DNA from: Neoechinorhynchus agilis
Taxonomy: Eukaryota; Acanthocephala
Direction of reading: 5' to 3'
NCBI GenBank assembly: GCA_051530055.1
Contig: CM121341.1
Location: 8,122,001-8,186,000, forward strand
Length of the DNA: 64,000 nucleotides
Part shown: positions 1 through 10,492 of the stretch, piece by piece
Numbering within the stretch: position 1 is the first letter of the stretch
Layout of the letters: each line of letters begins with the position of its first letter
Program-made: the position numbers and the translations under genes
The notes under the pieces: generated by a model
Database searches by the model: none
Told to the model about the DNA's origin: nothing
What the model saw: only the letters and a program-made list of their open reading frames with translations

Positions 1-1932
1 TCAGCCGCCATTTATTTTCTTCAGCAATTTTTCAAGCAGTCCCTTGTGCCGAATATTTAAATGATTCGAACGAACTTGACTTAGGATGTTGACCAAATTG
101 TTATTCCGAATTTCACTCAGCGCTATTTCACGTTCAATCATCGCGCTGAGTATCCGCTTTAGCATCGCGTGGTTCCGAACTGTGAACTTCTCGTCCAAGA
201 TGCTTTTTAAACGATCGCAGAGTTCCTTGATGCTCAAGTTCATTTCAATTGAAGGCTTTGATTTTCTTTTTGAAATCGATTCATTGAGTGGTTTGTCCTT
301 CAATTGTGACCCTGATTTATTTTCGATCGAAATATTGGACATTTCCGTAGGTTGCCGATTATAGATTCCCACCATCTTTTTTCCGATTTTATCGATAATG
401 TCGATTAGCGGTTCGTTTTCCCCGTTGCTGGCCATCTTATGGAGAATATTTATAAGATCGGAATCTTTGATTTCATCCACAGTCATCTCTAATTCTGAAA
501 TCTCGCAAAGGACATCGTCCACCAGTTCTAGGCTTTTGGTTGCGTATTGCGAATCCAATAAAAACTTTAGGAATTTAATCTTCTTGGTTAAACAAGAAGG
601 CGGCATCAATTGTTTGGATTCTGAAATCTGTTGACTGTGAACGTTTTCGACATTGTGAAGTCCCGTTTCTATTTCTTCATCGCTATTGATTCTCTTCGGC
701 GATTCTGTTCTCTTTTCCGAAATTGCGTTAGAACCCCGATCACTAGAATCAGTATTTGATATTTCGGGTTCTACTTCTTTTGGTTTATTCAATTTGGGTT
801 TGGTCGCTGGTCTTTCTTTAGATCGCTTTTGATTGAAAGCCTCCTTGACCTTCATAGCAACTTGGATTAAGAGTTTCTTGAGTGGAGCATTATCCTTGTT
901 GTCGAGCATCTCTCCAAGGACATCTATCAATCCGGATTGACGAATTTCACTCAGGCTAACTTCGCCTTTCAGAATTTCATCAACGATGCTCCTTAATAAA
1001 TCAGAATTCACAATTTTGTGTTCAAAGTTTATAGTCATCAAGATTCTTTGACGGAGATGTGTTGAATCTGTCCGCTGAATTTTTGTTTTCTCTTCACCTT
1101 GAATGGTTGATGACAGCCTCTTCCTTGAAATTTCTTTACATCTCGCGTCTTCAAAACTGGATTTAGATTTCGTTTCTATCGGACACTGCTCTTCAATCTC
1201 AACATCAAACTTTGAGTGGATACCGGACATCGTATGAGATTTATCATCGGATTTTTTACCTTTCTCCATGCCGAGCACTACTTTAATTTTTGCTGCTACT
1301 TCTTTAATCAAATAATCAAGTTCTCCGTTTTCTTTGTTTTGAATCATTTGGTGGAGAATCTTTATCAGGCCGGATTTACCAATCTGAGAGATGGCCATTT
1401 CTTGTTTGAGAATCTCAGAAAAGACACTGGTTACTAAGCTCTTGTTTGTAACCTTAAACTGTGGGTCCAATCCAATTTTAACTTTTTCAACTAGCATATT
1501 TAATGATTTGGACGTTGCCATTTCATAACGGGTTCGTCCTTTATCGCTTGAATCTGTCATCTCCTTTTTCGCCATTACTTCATCTTTATTTGCCCGTTTT
1601 CGAGTTGAGGTCGTACTGACCAATGTATTCGTCGTTTTCATCCTTGGACAATATTTTTCGCCGACAATCTTTTTGAATTTGCTCTTTAATTTACTTAGGA
1701 ACCAACTTGTACTTTTGCAATCTTTGTCTACGGCCATTTCGTCTACCATCTCAAGCATCCCAAAGTTTAAGATTTCTTCGGCTGTAATCGATCGCGTTAA
1801 CAATTCTCGCAGGTTTCGTTTGGCCAAAGATTGGTTGATTGTACAAGAATCACCGTCGAGATTATCTCTCAATTCATCACATATTTGAGCGAGTGATTTA
1901 TCCTTAGCATTTGATGTTCGCTTGATCGCCAT
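1..1932 (-). CDS. Protein of five tandem TND-like helical modules (643 aa)
   Basis: An open frame of 643 codons runs from ATG at 1932 to TGA at 1-3. The frame stays open to 2013, but that upstream part starts with TTG, so I use the ATG, which has an AAAATGG context. Five related modules of about 75-80 residues lie near residues 13-91, 141-221, 293-366, 446-525 and 565-641. They are joined by Lys/Ser/Glu-rich linkers. Each repeats a pattern such as SEIRQSGLIDVLGEM followed by a helix ending like IKVVL or VGIY. The pattern resembles the TFIIS N-terminal domain (TND) found in IWS1, MED26, elongin A and LEDGF, which binds disordered motifs in transcription elongation factors. That assignment is by eye and uncertain; it could be another helical repeat. 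Low-complexity basic linkers suggest a nuclear protein. Degraded copies lie at 16343-16596 and 26153-27091, so the gene belongs to a local family. Confidence 0.6.
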   Translation of the reverse strand: MAIKRTSNAKDKSLAQICDELRDNLDGDSCTINQSLAKRNLRELLTRSITAEEILNFGMLEMVDEMAVDKDCKSTSWFLSKLKSKFKKIVGEKYCPRMKTTNTLVSTTSTRKRANKDEVMAKKEMTDSSDKGRTRYEMATSKSLNMLVEKVKIGLDPQFKVTNKSLVTSVFSEILKQEMAISQIGKSGLIKILHQMIQNKENGELDYLIKEVAAKIKVVLGMEKGKKSDDKSHTMSGIHSKFDVEIEEQCPIETKSKSSFEDARCKEISRKRLSSTIQGEEKTKIQRTDSTHLRQRILMTINFEHKIVNSDLLRSIVDEILKGEVSLSEIRQSGLIDVLGEMLDNKDNAPLKKLLIQVAMKVKEAFNQKRSKERPATKPKLNKPKEVEPEISNTDSSDRGSNAISEKRTESPKRINSDEEIETGLHNVENVHSQQISESKQLMPPSCLTKKIKFLKFLLDSQYATKSLELVDDVLCEISELEMTVDEIKDSDLINILHKMASNGENEPLIDIIDKIGKKMVGIYNRQPTEMSNISIENKSGSQLKDKPLNESISKRKSKPSIEMNLSIKELCDRLKSILDEKFTVRNHAMLKRILSAMIEREIALSEIRNNNLVNILSQVRSNHLNIRHKGLLEKLLKKINGG

Positions 1933-2276
1933 TTTTGATTCGTTCTCTTGCACTTTAAAGACAATACTAAAGTATGGTTTTAGTTTTACTGCACCGAAAT
2001 TGAACGACGTCAATTCGACCTCAATTGGCGTCTTTCAAATGTACAAACATCTGAGATATTGTCAAACGTGAAATGGAAGCTTTATTTTCATTGTTTTGAT
2101 GAATTAGTAATCAAAATTAGTACTGAAGAAGAGCTGACAAAAATAATAGCAGCCCAGTAAAATGATTTATTGTTCGTAGTAAGAATCTTCATTTGTATGG
2201 TAGTTATTTGTCTATATCTTGAGTCTGATTATCATTTTACTTCCTTCTTGACGTCCATAAGGCTGATATCCGAACC

Positions 2277-2570
2277 GAGAGATCAGGAAAGATTAGGGAG
2301 AATGCGAGATTAAGCGTTAAGCTTAATGCTGGAAAGTGTGAGCTCACTGCGGCCCAGGACCTGGTCTAGGAATTGTCTAAGAGATTGAGACGAATCACTG
2401 GCGATCCGAGATCAGGAGCATTCCTCCTACAAAAATCTGCTCTGAAAACGAGAGGGAACGCTTCATCCGTCCTTTCGACCGTTACACCAAAACGGCATCT
2501 CAGGGATCCAGAGCGATTGTGTGAATGATTTGATGTCTCAAAAAAATGAGTATGTTTAACAAAATGTTAT
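2277..2570 (+). mobile_element. 3' fragment of LINE family A
   Basis: Translation of about 2330-2530 gives a tail with LSKRLRRITGDPRSGAFLL, almost the same as the C-terminal tail of the LINE at 24420-26152. The shared nucleotide similarity continues into the untranslated part around GTGTGAATGATTT. Only the last few hundred bases are present, as expected for a 5'-truncated non-LTR insertion. It lies in the opposite orientation to the 24-26 kb copy. Confidence 0.7.
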
Positions 2571-3056
2571 CGATACGGAAATCGCTTCTCAATTAACAAT
2601 TAAATGTTGTCTATGGACTAATTTTAACATTTTTTCGCTAAGCAAAAAAGGATAAAAATGTCAAAAAATCAGCATTAATACAAAGTAGCCTTTATCCTGC
2701 GAATCAGAAATGCTTTAATGATTTCAATGTAAGTTTTCATTCTTTTACTATTGAGAGACATCTTCACCAAACTCAGCCATCTTTATTTTCACGATCTCAA
2801 CATTTCCTCTTACTGATTCGAATCTTCAAATCCAAGTATTTAAGCACAATGGAAAACGTACCGCCATAATCGTTCAATGGTCAAATGAACCACAATCCTG
2901 AAGTGGACTCGTACTCATCGATTCGATGAAAAGCCACGTTCAATACAACGTTCAATCATTTCATCTTCAACCGAATCAGCAGTCATTTCTACTCGAGAAC
3001 AGAATCAAGCGATGAACCTTGCAAAACCACGAGAAAAACATTCGGACTACGCATGA
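2571..3056. other. AT-rich intergenic stretch, nothing recognised
   Basis: No long open frame, repeat or RNA gene was seen here. Short frames are interrupted and resemble no family I know. Confidence 0.5.
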
Positions 3057-3452
3057 TCAGCACCAAGCAATACAACATACAGCGAAGTCGCCGATGAACT
3101 TGTTGGAATCTACTTCGATCATGAAAATCAGGGGATTTTCCATGGTGTGGTTTTGAGAATAGCTGAAAAGGTGGCAGATTATAAGAATATAAGAAGATAC
3201 GTCTATGATGCCATAAATGTTTAAATGGCACTCAATGTAATCACAAAACAGCGAAAGGAAATTCATTCGTTAGATTTATATCAAATGCCGGAACATAAAT
3301 GTCCTTTACTAATGGAGGATTTGAGTTGTATAAGAACGAGAATTGGGGCGAAAAGTAAAAGAATTGAAGAAAATGATCACAACGCTTTGAATGATAGAGC
3401 TTCAAAAAATAAAATATTGAAAGCTTTAACGTTACTATTTTCAAAAATATAA
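3057..3452 (+). pseudogene. Coding-like stretch with one in-frame stop, unknown family
   Basis: Two open stretches share one frame: 55 codons from 3057 to 3221, then TAA at 3222-3224, then an ATG frame of 75 codons from 3225 to 3452. The first contains YSEVADELVGIYFD and IAEKVADYKNIRRYVYD, which have a normal globular look. The second is Lys-rich and contains EHKCPLLMEDLSCIRTRI. I do not recognise either. Because a broken SLC22 gene follows at 3488, this may be another decayed gene or part of the same degraded locus. A small real gene starting at 3225 remains possible. Confidence 0.3.
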
Positions 3453-3487
3453 GTAGAATAGAAATTTTTAAATTAATTTGATGGCCG

Positions 3488-4147
3488 ATGAGCGACGCGA
3501 TTTCAATTAATGCAGATGGAAAGTTTGAGAATTATTATTCACTGTCAAATAAAACAATTCCCTGTCCTAACGGCTACATCCACCCGCTTCCCGACGACAG
3601 ATCGCTGGTATTCACTTTTGATCTATATTGCGATCGGAAATTCTTAAAGGATATTCCACAGCCAGCCTTTTTCATAGGATCAGTAATTGGGGCAGCCGTT
3701 TTGTCAATGTTTGGCGACAACTTTGGTAAGAATCCAATTGCTCTTCTCGGGACTTGGATCAATATCATATTCGGAATCGGCTGTGCACTTTCAAACACCA
3801 TCTAAATCGGATGCATCCGTTCAGTTAAAATCATTATATCTTGTTTATTGATCGGAATCATCTTGATATTTTTTATAGTATTCCGTTTTTTTATTTGGAA
3901 TTTGCTGGCAGATTGGTCAACTTTCTTGTTACATTCTCAGGATTGAAGTTTTTGCGGCAGAATACCGAGGCACCCGTGTATAATGGCTAATTTCATTTGG
4001 GGTGTAGGAATGTTGATGTTGGATTTAGTCGCTTATTTTGTTAGAGGATGGCGGAATCTTTATTTGGCAGTTTATCTTCCAGTCGCAATCACTGTACTCT
4101 ATTATTGGATTATGAGAGAAAGTTTATTTTGGCTTGCAGTTCATTAA
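3488..4147 (+). pseudogene. SLC22 (organic ion transporter) pseudogene
   Basis: The frame 3488-3805 encodes an N-terminal SLC22 segment: VFTFDLYCDRKFLKDIPQP, then AFFIGSVIGAAVLSMFGD, NFGKNPIALLG and a hydrophobic stretch ending ALSNTI. This matches the region of organic cation/anion transporters around transmembrane segments 2-3, including the D-x-FG-K-P loop. After the stop, remnants of the next helices continue in shifted frames, e.g. FAGRLVNFLVTFSGL. A 54-codon frame at 3983-4147 reads WRNLYLAVYLPVAI, then a LFWLAV end, like the WR-x-L and ESPRWL segments. Living family members have about 550 residues and 12 transmembrane segments. Only about 170 residues' worth remain, with at least two frame breaks, so this is a dead partial copy. 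Confidence 0.75.
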
Positions 4148-4540
4148 CGACAAGCTGATGTAAATAAAATATAAACCGAAGCATACAAAATGAATTCAAC
4201 CAAACAACAAGAGTACCATTCGCCGTGCTCGTTTGGCCCAGGAACGATGGGTACAAGGTCGAGTACTTCAAACCGATTTTTTGCTTAGAGGATGAATTCG
4301 GCAGATAATACCAGTTCGAAATTTGATTAAGTCGAAGGATATCAATAAGAAACCAACAGACTTTACAAAGGATTGTTAAAGCTACGATTTTATATCATTG
4401 AAGTTAGGGTTGTAAGCCAAAGACAAAGAACGACTATTAGCGATGTTGAAGAAACCGCTAGGAACTCACGACCTCGACAGGCGGCGAGCTGTAATGTTGA
4501 GCTTTGCAATAAAAAACTTGATGAAGTCAGAAAATCCCGC
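4148..4540. other. Intergenic stretch, nothing recognised
   Basis: Short interrupted frames only. The 3' end runs into the first, diverged unit of the 170-bp tandem repeat. Confidence 0.4.
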
Positions 4541-5127
4541 ACGTATTCGGTACAAGAATCACGCAAGAGACTGTTAGGAAATAGAGAAATATCAGAAGAT
4601 TTGGTTCGATGGCGCTATTGTTCCATAGCAATCAAGTGAGCAGGAATCAAGAAAAAGCCAACTAGTGAATTGAAATCTAAAGTAAATTCCATTGAGTTGG
4701 AAAATCCAAAACGTATTCGGTACAGGAATCACGCAAGAGACTGTTAGGAAATAGAGAAATATCAGAAGATTTGGTTCGATGGCGCTATTGTTCCATAGCA
4801 ATCAAGTGAGCAGGAATCAAGAAAAAGCCAACTAGTGAATTGAAATCTAAAGTAAATTCCATTGAGTTGGAAAACCCAAAACGTATTCGGTACAGGAATC
4901 ACGCAAGAGACTGTTAGGAAATAGAGAAATATCAGAAGATTTGGTTCGATGGCGCTATTGTTCCATAGCAATCAAGTGAGCAGGAATCAAGAAAAAGCCA
5001 ACTAGTGAATTGAAATCTAAAGTAAATTCCATTGAGTTGGAAAATCCAAAACGTATTCGGTACAGGAATCACGCAAGAGACTGTTAGGAAATAGAGAAAT
5101 ATCAGAAGATTTGGTTCGATGGCGTTA
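4541..5127. repeat. 170-bp tandem repeat, about 3.5 copies
   Basis: The string ACGTATTCGGTACA recurs at 4541, 4711, 4881 and 5051, a period of exactly 170 bp. The second and third units are nearly identical. The first differs more at its start and the last is cut at about 5127, 25 bp before the zinc-finger pseudogene. The exact period and near-identity point to recent local duplication. Confidence 0.9.
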
Positions 5128-5151
5128 AAAAACTAACAATTTCAACTTATA

Positions 5152-5832
5152 ATGGAGAGTCCTGAAGCCTTTATTGATGCCTTTATTGACAAATTGGTGG
5201 AAACAAGGCAAACTGAAATTAGTGTCGCGAATCTCACTCCTTCGGACGTTGATCCTTCAACAATGCTCCTCGATATGTACAAACTCAGTTTAACTCACCG
5301 ATTTCTAAGTTTATTGTCGGACGAAAACAACACAAAATTCATTCTGGCTTTGAATACAAAAATCATGAGATGTAGGTTTTAACCATCACGCAATGAGGAT
5401 TGCAAATATATTCATGGATGTAAATACTTTTTAACAACTCTCAAAGGAAGCTCTACAAAAGGCCGAAAATGTGCATTTGACCACGATCTCAAGTCGGAAC
5501 ACAATCTCCAGGCAGCAAAGTTCCATGGTGCCGATAAAGTAAAAATCCGAACCCTCAAAAAGATCTTATTTATAACGGATTTCGAGACTGGTCGTATGCT
5601 TAGATTGTGTGACGGTTTTGTGATGGATAAAGAGTGCCAGAAGGTTCATGCTTGTTTTTATTTTGTGGCAAGCAATAGTTGCCGATTCGGCCCGAACTGC
5701 CATAGTCGCGGTCGTCCACCCGAACAGCGGCCTATATTCGGCGAGGCCCTTCTACAAAATGCGTCCTTTTTAAGACAAAAAGAGAAGATGGAACTGGTCA
5801 GGAAGATGAATTATTGGTTGCAAGTATTATAA
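5152..5832 (+). pseudogene. CCCH zinc-finger protein (ZAP/PARP12-like) with one internal stop
   Basis: A single frame of 226 codons runs from ATG 5152 to TAA 5830-5832, interrupted only by TAA at 5380-5382. After it come CKYIHGCKYFL, GRKCAFDHDLKSEHN, KIRTLKKILFI, a cysteine-containing segment and CFYFVASNSCRFGPNC. This order (CCCH finger, HDL-S-EHN motif, leucine-rich spacer, further C-x8-C-x5-C finger) is the N-terminal RNA-binding layout of the ZC3HAV1/PARP12 family. The last finger reads CHSRG where C-x3-H is expected, so its histidine is missing. There is no PARP or WWE domain. One clean nonsense codon plus a damaged finger suggests a recently dead gene. An unannotated intron or a sequence error at 5380 cannot be excluded. 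Confidence 0.6.
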
Positions 5833-5892
5833 ACAAACGAATAACATAACTTCCATGTGTGACAATTAACCGCTCTCACGATCGCTAAAGTT

Positions 5893-7150
5893 ATGGTCAG
5901 TGCGTCCACCGACGAATGGGCTCAAATGAACCTCAGCCGGTGGAGACGTTCGTCCAATATCCATTCAGAACTCACTGGTTTCAATCTACGAACGGGCACT
6001 AATTGCATCGACCACGGATGCCACGGTTTTTTACCCCATAAATCCGTTCAGACGGCTTTGTCTGAAATTATCACCAATTTTAATTCGAATCAGGAGTCAA
6101 TGAACATTTTAATTTCCTTCGATATCTCTAAGGCTTTTGATAGCATTGATATCGCTTTTATAATAAAGATCCTTTGTTATTTTCAGTCTAAGCAATTTTT
6201 TTATCAAGATGACACATCTCTCAAGATTTATCATCAAACTAAAGGAGTTCCGCAAGGGTCCCCTCTCTCACTCATCCTCTTCTAATTTGCTTCCCAATTT
6301 CTGCTTAAGAACTGCCGAGTCTTCAATGAATTAACATTATATGCAGACGATTTCAATGCGGTGATCAAGGAAGCGAGCTACCTAGCCGCTGTAAGGAAAC
6401 TCTCAGATTTACTGTCATGTCTTAATTCTATTCTCCTTCAGACCCTTTAAAGACGAAATTTATTTTAAAATCTTAGTCGGTTTTTGATAAACAACGTGTT
6501 CGCGAATTTTATAAACAATTTTTTAATCTGACCTCGTCGTCAGTTTCTAATAAGATCACAATCTTGGGAAACACCCTACGACCTCCGCAAATTCAAAAAA
6601 CTTAAGTGTCGCTAAGCTTAAATGCAGAAGATCTTTTAAACTTGGACTCTGCTCTCATGATACCAGAAGCATTTGGAACTCTTGAGCAATCTCGGGCCTA
6701 GTTTTTTACTCTAGAGGAATACCCCCGAATAATGATTAAAGTACATTATCACTTTCCTAGAGGCTCTGGGCAAACTCCCTTACTCCTGGAAACAAGCGCT
6801 TAAATGGACAGCGATGATATAACTTTATTACTATCGAATTATAATTATTCCTACACAAATTATGTCGGTTAATCATCCAATGTCTTCCTTCGAATAAATC
6901 TTGAGCCTCGTGTTAGGATAATTCATCAATTCGTTCACACAGCACCGAAACTTGCAGTTGAAGATTGGCAATCTCTTTTTCCACATTTGAGTCAAAAATA
7001 GAGCTTCCTAGAAGATGTAACAGGCGTAGAGTGATCTCGCAGGATTCAGTTCAATGTCAATTTTCGTGACTAAGTATTCAAGCTATTGCAATTATAAATT
7101 TTATTAGCAACGTTAGACGTCTAAAATCCAATTCGTTAGGACGCAACGTA
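5893..7150 (+). mobile_element. Degraded LINE, reverse transcriptase region
   Basis: The frame 5893-6285 and its continuation show reverse-transcriptase motifs in order: SFDISKAFDSID (motif A), KGVPQGSPLS (motif B) and LYADDFNAVIKE (motif C, YADD). Further on are interrupted frames typical of the thumb and C-terminal part, e.g. ITILGNTLRPPQ. Several stops and frame changes make it inactive. The ISKAFDS and YADD motifs fit a non-LTR retrotransposon. It is not of the same family as the LINEs at 10.8, 17 and 25 kb. From about 7150 to 7499 I see nothing recognisable. Confidence 0.75.
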
Positions 7151-7499
7151 GTGACCAAAGTTTAAGTTTTGATAAAATCCGATTTAAATCGGTTATAGAA
7201 TTTGCTAGTTAGAAATCTCGTAGACTACTGGGATTTGGAATTAACTTTATTTCTCGTGAAAAATACTGAAGCCAGTCCCCTGCACATATCTTTTGTTTTT
7301 TTAATTAAAACAGCGCTTTAGAAAGGCCAACTAATTCTTTGGGTTCACTCGAATACGGACGTTTGCTGATAAATACCGTGATTTGCCGGAAAGTAAATCG
7401 AGTTGTTTACAAAACATTTCAATGTTACGCTCTAATTATTTGTTTATGTTCCGCCAATTTTCCCGATTGATGGGTTCTTAGACTCACAATCTCTCGCCG

Positions 7500-7991
7500 A
7501 TGGATTTTTGTAATCCTTATTTGGTGCTATATCCGCCTTCAATGACAAACGTTACGATGCCGGAGGTCCTTACTCATCCGAGATCATACTTCCATCCTTG
7601 TGATCAACAATATTCATTTCAAGCGATGCCACAATTTAATTACAAAATCCAAGCGAATCAGCAAAACAATTTTGAGCCAAGAGTCTTCAATGGGTTCGTG
7701 AATTCCAGTCTCATTGGACTTTGTTTGCAGTTTTATAAGGGTGTATTCGTCGATCTTTTGAAAAAGGAGGAACTTTGCATGCATTATCTCCTTGAAGTTG
7801 CTCACAATTCTCGAATACTCGGTACGGCGGAAGGCAATAAAAATGCCGATATTATTACAAAATACATTAATGACTACTGCGATCGGAGCGCAAATCGCTT
7901 CAATGAAATTAATGACGAGCAACCAAGACGAAAAAAGCACCACAGTAGAAGACGCAATAGACAAGGACGGTCGACCGAGAGTGGAAATTGA
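7500..7991 (+). CDS. Hypothetical protein, 163 aa, basic C-terminus
   Basis: An uninterrupted ATG-to-TGA frame of 163 codons. The N-terminal half is rich in Pro, Tyr, Asn and Gln. The middle (LQFYKGVFVDLLKKEELC, then MHYLLEVAHNSRILG) looks like a helical fold, and the tail is strongly basic (RRKKHHSRRRNRQGR), suggesting nucleic-acid binding or nuclear localisation. A pyrimidine-AG acceptor-like site (GGGTTCTTAG) lies about 20 nt before the ATG. The gene ends 49 bp before the outer end of the left arm of the large inverted repeat and points into it. I recognise no family. It could also be an exon of a longer gene or a decayed remnant. Confidence 0.4.
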   Translation: MDFCNPYLVLYPPSMTNVTMPEVLTHPRSYFHPCDQQYSFQAMPQFNYKIQANQQNNFEPRVFNGFVNSSLIGLCLQFYKGVFVDLLKKEELCMHYLLEVAHNSRILGTAEGNKNADIITKYINDYCDRSANRFNEINDEQPRRKKHHSRRRNRQGRSTESGN

Positions 7992-8207
7992 ACGTAATAC
8001 AGTAATCGATAGGCGTGATAGTTTCATAATTTTTTCTAAAAATTATTCTCGAAAGTGAACTTATTCCTGTTTTGGTGCATTTTCTGCGAAAATTATTTGC
8101 TGCCGGCTGTGTTGAGCGATTAAAGAAAACGAATTTAGTCCCCTACAAAATATTAGCGCAGCACAAAAACGTAAAAGTAGATTTTTCACGGAGATGAGAG
8201 TTCAAGA

Positions 8208-8278
8208 GCATTGGTGGTTGAATGGTAGAATTCGTGATTGCTACGCTAAAGACCCGGGTTCGGTATCCGTCCAATGCA
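8208..8278 (+). pseudogene. tRNA-Gly-like pseudogene (left arm)
   Basis: The 71-nt sequence starts GCATTGGTGGTTGAATGGTA and ends CCAATGCA, so the acceptor stem (GCATTGG/CCAATGC), D-arm and B-box-like GGGTTCG match eukaryotic tRNA-Gly(GCC). The anticodon stem does not pair, the anticodon position reads GCT and the T-stem has mismatches. It is therefore most likely a dead tRNA copy, or the head of an unrecognised tRNA-derived repeat. The same sequence is in the right arm at 21137-21207. Confidence 0.7.
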
Positions 8279-8691
8279 ACATTCGATCGATCTTAAATCT
8301 GTCGCCAGGAAACTTTACTTTTTCAATGGATTTTTTCGACTTTTAAACAACAAATGCGAAAAAATCTGGCCGCTTGAACAATTATGAATCAGAACGAACA
8401 ATGGACGCTAATATCTTACCTCTAATTTAATTTTCCTTCAGAGATTTATATACTTTTTAGCATTGTGAATGCGTTTTTTAAATGAATGATTTGTAGTTTG
8501 TTTCCAATATTAAACTTTTCCCAGAGTTCTTGTGTTTTTTAATAATACTTTTTTCGCATGAATCTAAACGCTGCGTACAATTTCCGAGTGGATACTAAAA
8601 TAATTCGATATTTGAGAAATGCGCTTCGTTTTGATCGATTTGTCTTTGAATTATTCTTTTGCTCGATTAGGTAGCAATGATGAGCGAAATA

Positions 8692-8697
8692 TTTATT
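8692..8697 (-). promoter_or_regulatory. Polyadenylation signal of forkhead copy 1
   Basis: AATAAA on the minus strand, about 80 nt beyond the stop codon at 8776. The same hexamer sits at the equivalent place after copy 2 (20718-20723). Confidence 0.5.
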
Positions 8698-8775
8698 GTA
8701 TGCTTAAAAGCCGAGTTTCGGTTTGTTGGAATGCGCTCTTTTCGGTTGAGCATAACGATTGCCGTCCGATAACCT

Positions 8776-10325
8776 TTATCCAATTGGATTGAATTGATTG
8801 TTATTTTGTTGGTTAATGTTGTAGTTTTGGAGAGCGATCATCGCTTGCTCCTGCGAGATTAGAACTCCTGAGTTTAAGGCTTTTATTTCGCCGCATCTTT
8901 GACAAAACGGCACAAGGAAAAACTGTGACATTTCGTGGGAGTGATTCGGATCAACGCAAATATTGACGTGACAAACCATTTGACTAGCCTGATTGCTATT
9001 GTTGACTCGTTGATTGGTTTGAATACTTAATCCGTTTTGGAGAATCGCTGTATTGCCATATCTGAAATTTCCATCATTTCCTCCAATGTTAATGTTTTCG
9101 ACGGGTGCGCTATTCTGCTGTGTTCCGAAATCAATGATCCGGTGATTGTTCGCCAAGTCCAAATTTTGATTTGGAAAATATCCATTGGGTGCCATATTCC
9201 CAAAACCCAACTGTTCATTTCGATTTCCAATATTGGTACTGTTATTGTGGATTCCTTGGACTAAATTAGTTGCATTCGTATTTTCCACTCGGTGGTTGTT
9301 CGCCAAGTTCAAAGTTTGATTTGGAAAATATCCATTGGGTGCCATATTCCCAAAACCCAACTGTTCGTTTCGATTTCCAATATTGGTGCTGTTATTGTGG
9401 ATTCCTTGGACTAAATTAGTTGCATTCGTATTTTCCACTCGGTGGTTGTTCGCCAAGTTCAAATTTTGATTTGGTAGATATCCAATGGGTGCCATATTCC
9501 CAAAACCCAACTGTTCGTTTCCAATATTGGTACTGTTATTATAGATTCCTTGGACTAAATCAGTTGCGTTCGTATTTGCCACTCGGTGGTTGTTCGCCAA
9601 GTTCAAATTTTGATTTGGAAAATATCCATTGGGTGCCACATTCCCAAAACCCAACTGTTCATTTCGATTTCCAATATTGGTACTGTTATTACAGATTCCT
9701 TGGACAAAATAGGCTGCGTTCGTATTTTCCACCGTCCTGTTCATTTCATGGGGTGCTGCATGAACGAAATCTCTCGGTTCAAATGAGGACCGGGCCCGTT
9801 TGTTCCGATCATCGTTCATTGATCCAATATTTGTACGTTTTCGGCCCGGTCTTTTGGGTTCTGGCTCCCTGTAATTCGGGTCAATGGTCCACCAAGATCT
9901 TCTCGGATTATCGTCGTCCTCGATTTTAACGAATTTTTTGTTTATCGTAAGGCAATGTCGAATTGCGTTCTAAATACAATATCGGCGGCCATAAAAATTT
10001 TAAGTTATGGGAAACTTACCTTCCAAGGCCTACTTTCGACGGGGCCCATTCGATAATTAAAATATAAATTGTTGTCCTCCAGCCATGAATAAATTTCACG
10101 TAGTTTCAGCCTCTTTTCGGGGCTGCTATAGATTGCTTTTGCGATCAAATCCGCGTAGGTGTACGGCCCCCACGCATTTATTCGTCGATCCTTCGCACTA
10201 ATAAGAATAATCGATTCTTCACTGGTTTCTGATGAATTTCCTTCGATCCGTTGATTTCTATTTCCTTGATACGATTCATCACCATCATCATGAGAATGAG
10301 TAGAGCTTTTCCTGGAATCAGACAT
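8776..10325 (-). CDS. FoxO-like forkhead protein, copy 1 (intact, 499 aa)
   Basis: Two exons: 10325-10020 (102 codons) and 9969-8776, joined across a 50-nt intron (10019-9970, GTAAGT...TTTAG, phase 0). The forkhead domain spans about residues 49-130. It reads INAWGPYTYADLIAKAI, KRLKLREIYSWLED, then across the junction WKNAIRHCLTINKKFVKI with the DNA-contacting N103, R106 and H107, and then RRSWWTIDP. AWG, the SPEKRL segment and the basic KRPGRKR tail fit FoxO/DAF-16 better than other Fox classes. FoxO factors are insulin-controlled transcription factors. The rest is an Asn/Gln-rich tail with four near-identical units of about 50 residues (NNSTNIGNRNEQLGFGNMAP...), then a unique end with three Cys. 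The acceptor-like CCAATTTAG abuts the ATG. This is the only one of three local copies without frame breaks. Confidence 0.85.
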
Positions 10326-10484
10326 CTAAATTGGAAAAGTCAGATTAAAAATGAATTTAATTCATATTAATAAAGAAGGAATTCGACTTAAATGTCCATC
10401 GAATTGATCGCTATATTCGACCGAAATCTTGGAGACGATTGAAAGATTCTATGTTCGAACTTTCTTGATTGAATGAGTGAATCG

Positions 10485-10492
10485 TATTTATA
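10485..10492 (-). promoter_or_regulatory. TATA box of forkhead copy 1
   Basis: TATAAATA on the minus strand, 160 nt before the ATG, in a block conserved in all three copies. No good GT donor lies between it and the AG directly before the ATG. The transcript therefore either begins with an outron or uses a weak donor. From here to 10814 nothing else is recognised. Confidence 0.6.

Noticed and set aside
1933-2013. 27-codon N-terminal extension of the module protein
   Set aside because: It starts with TTG; the first ATG at 1932 has a better context.
5380-5382. TAA in the CCCH gene as programmed recoding
   Set aside because: UAA is not a selenocysteine codon and no readthrough context is evident; a dead gene or sequence error is simpler.
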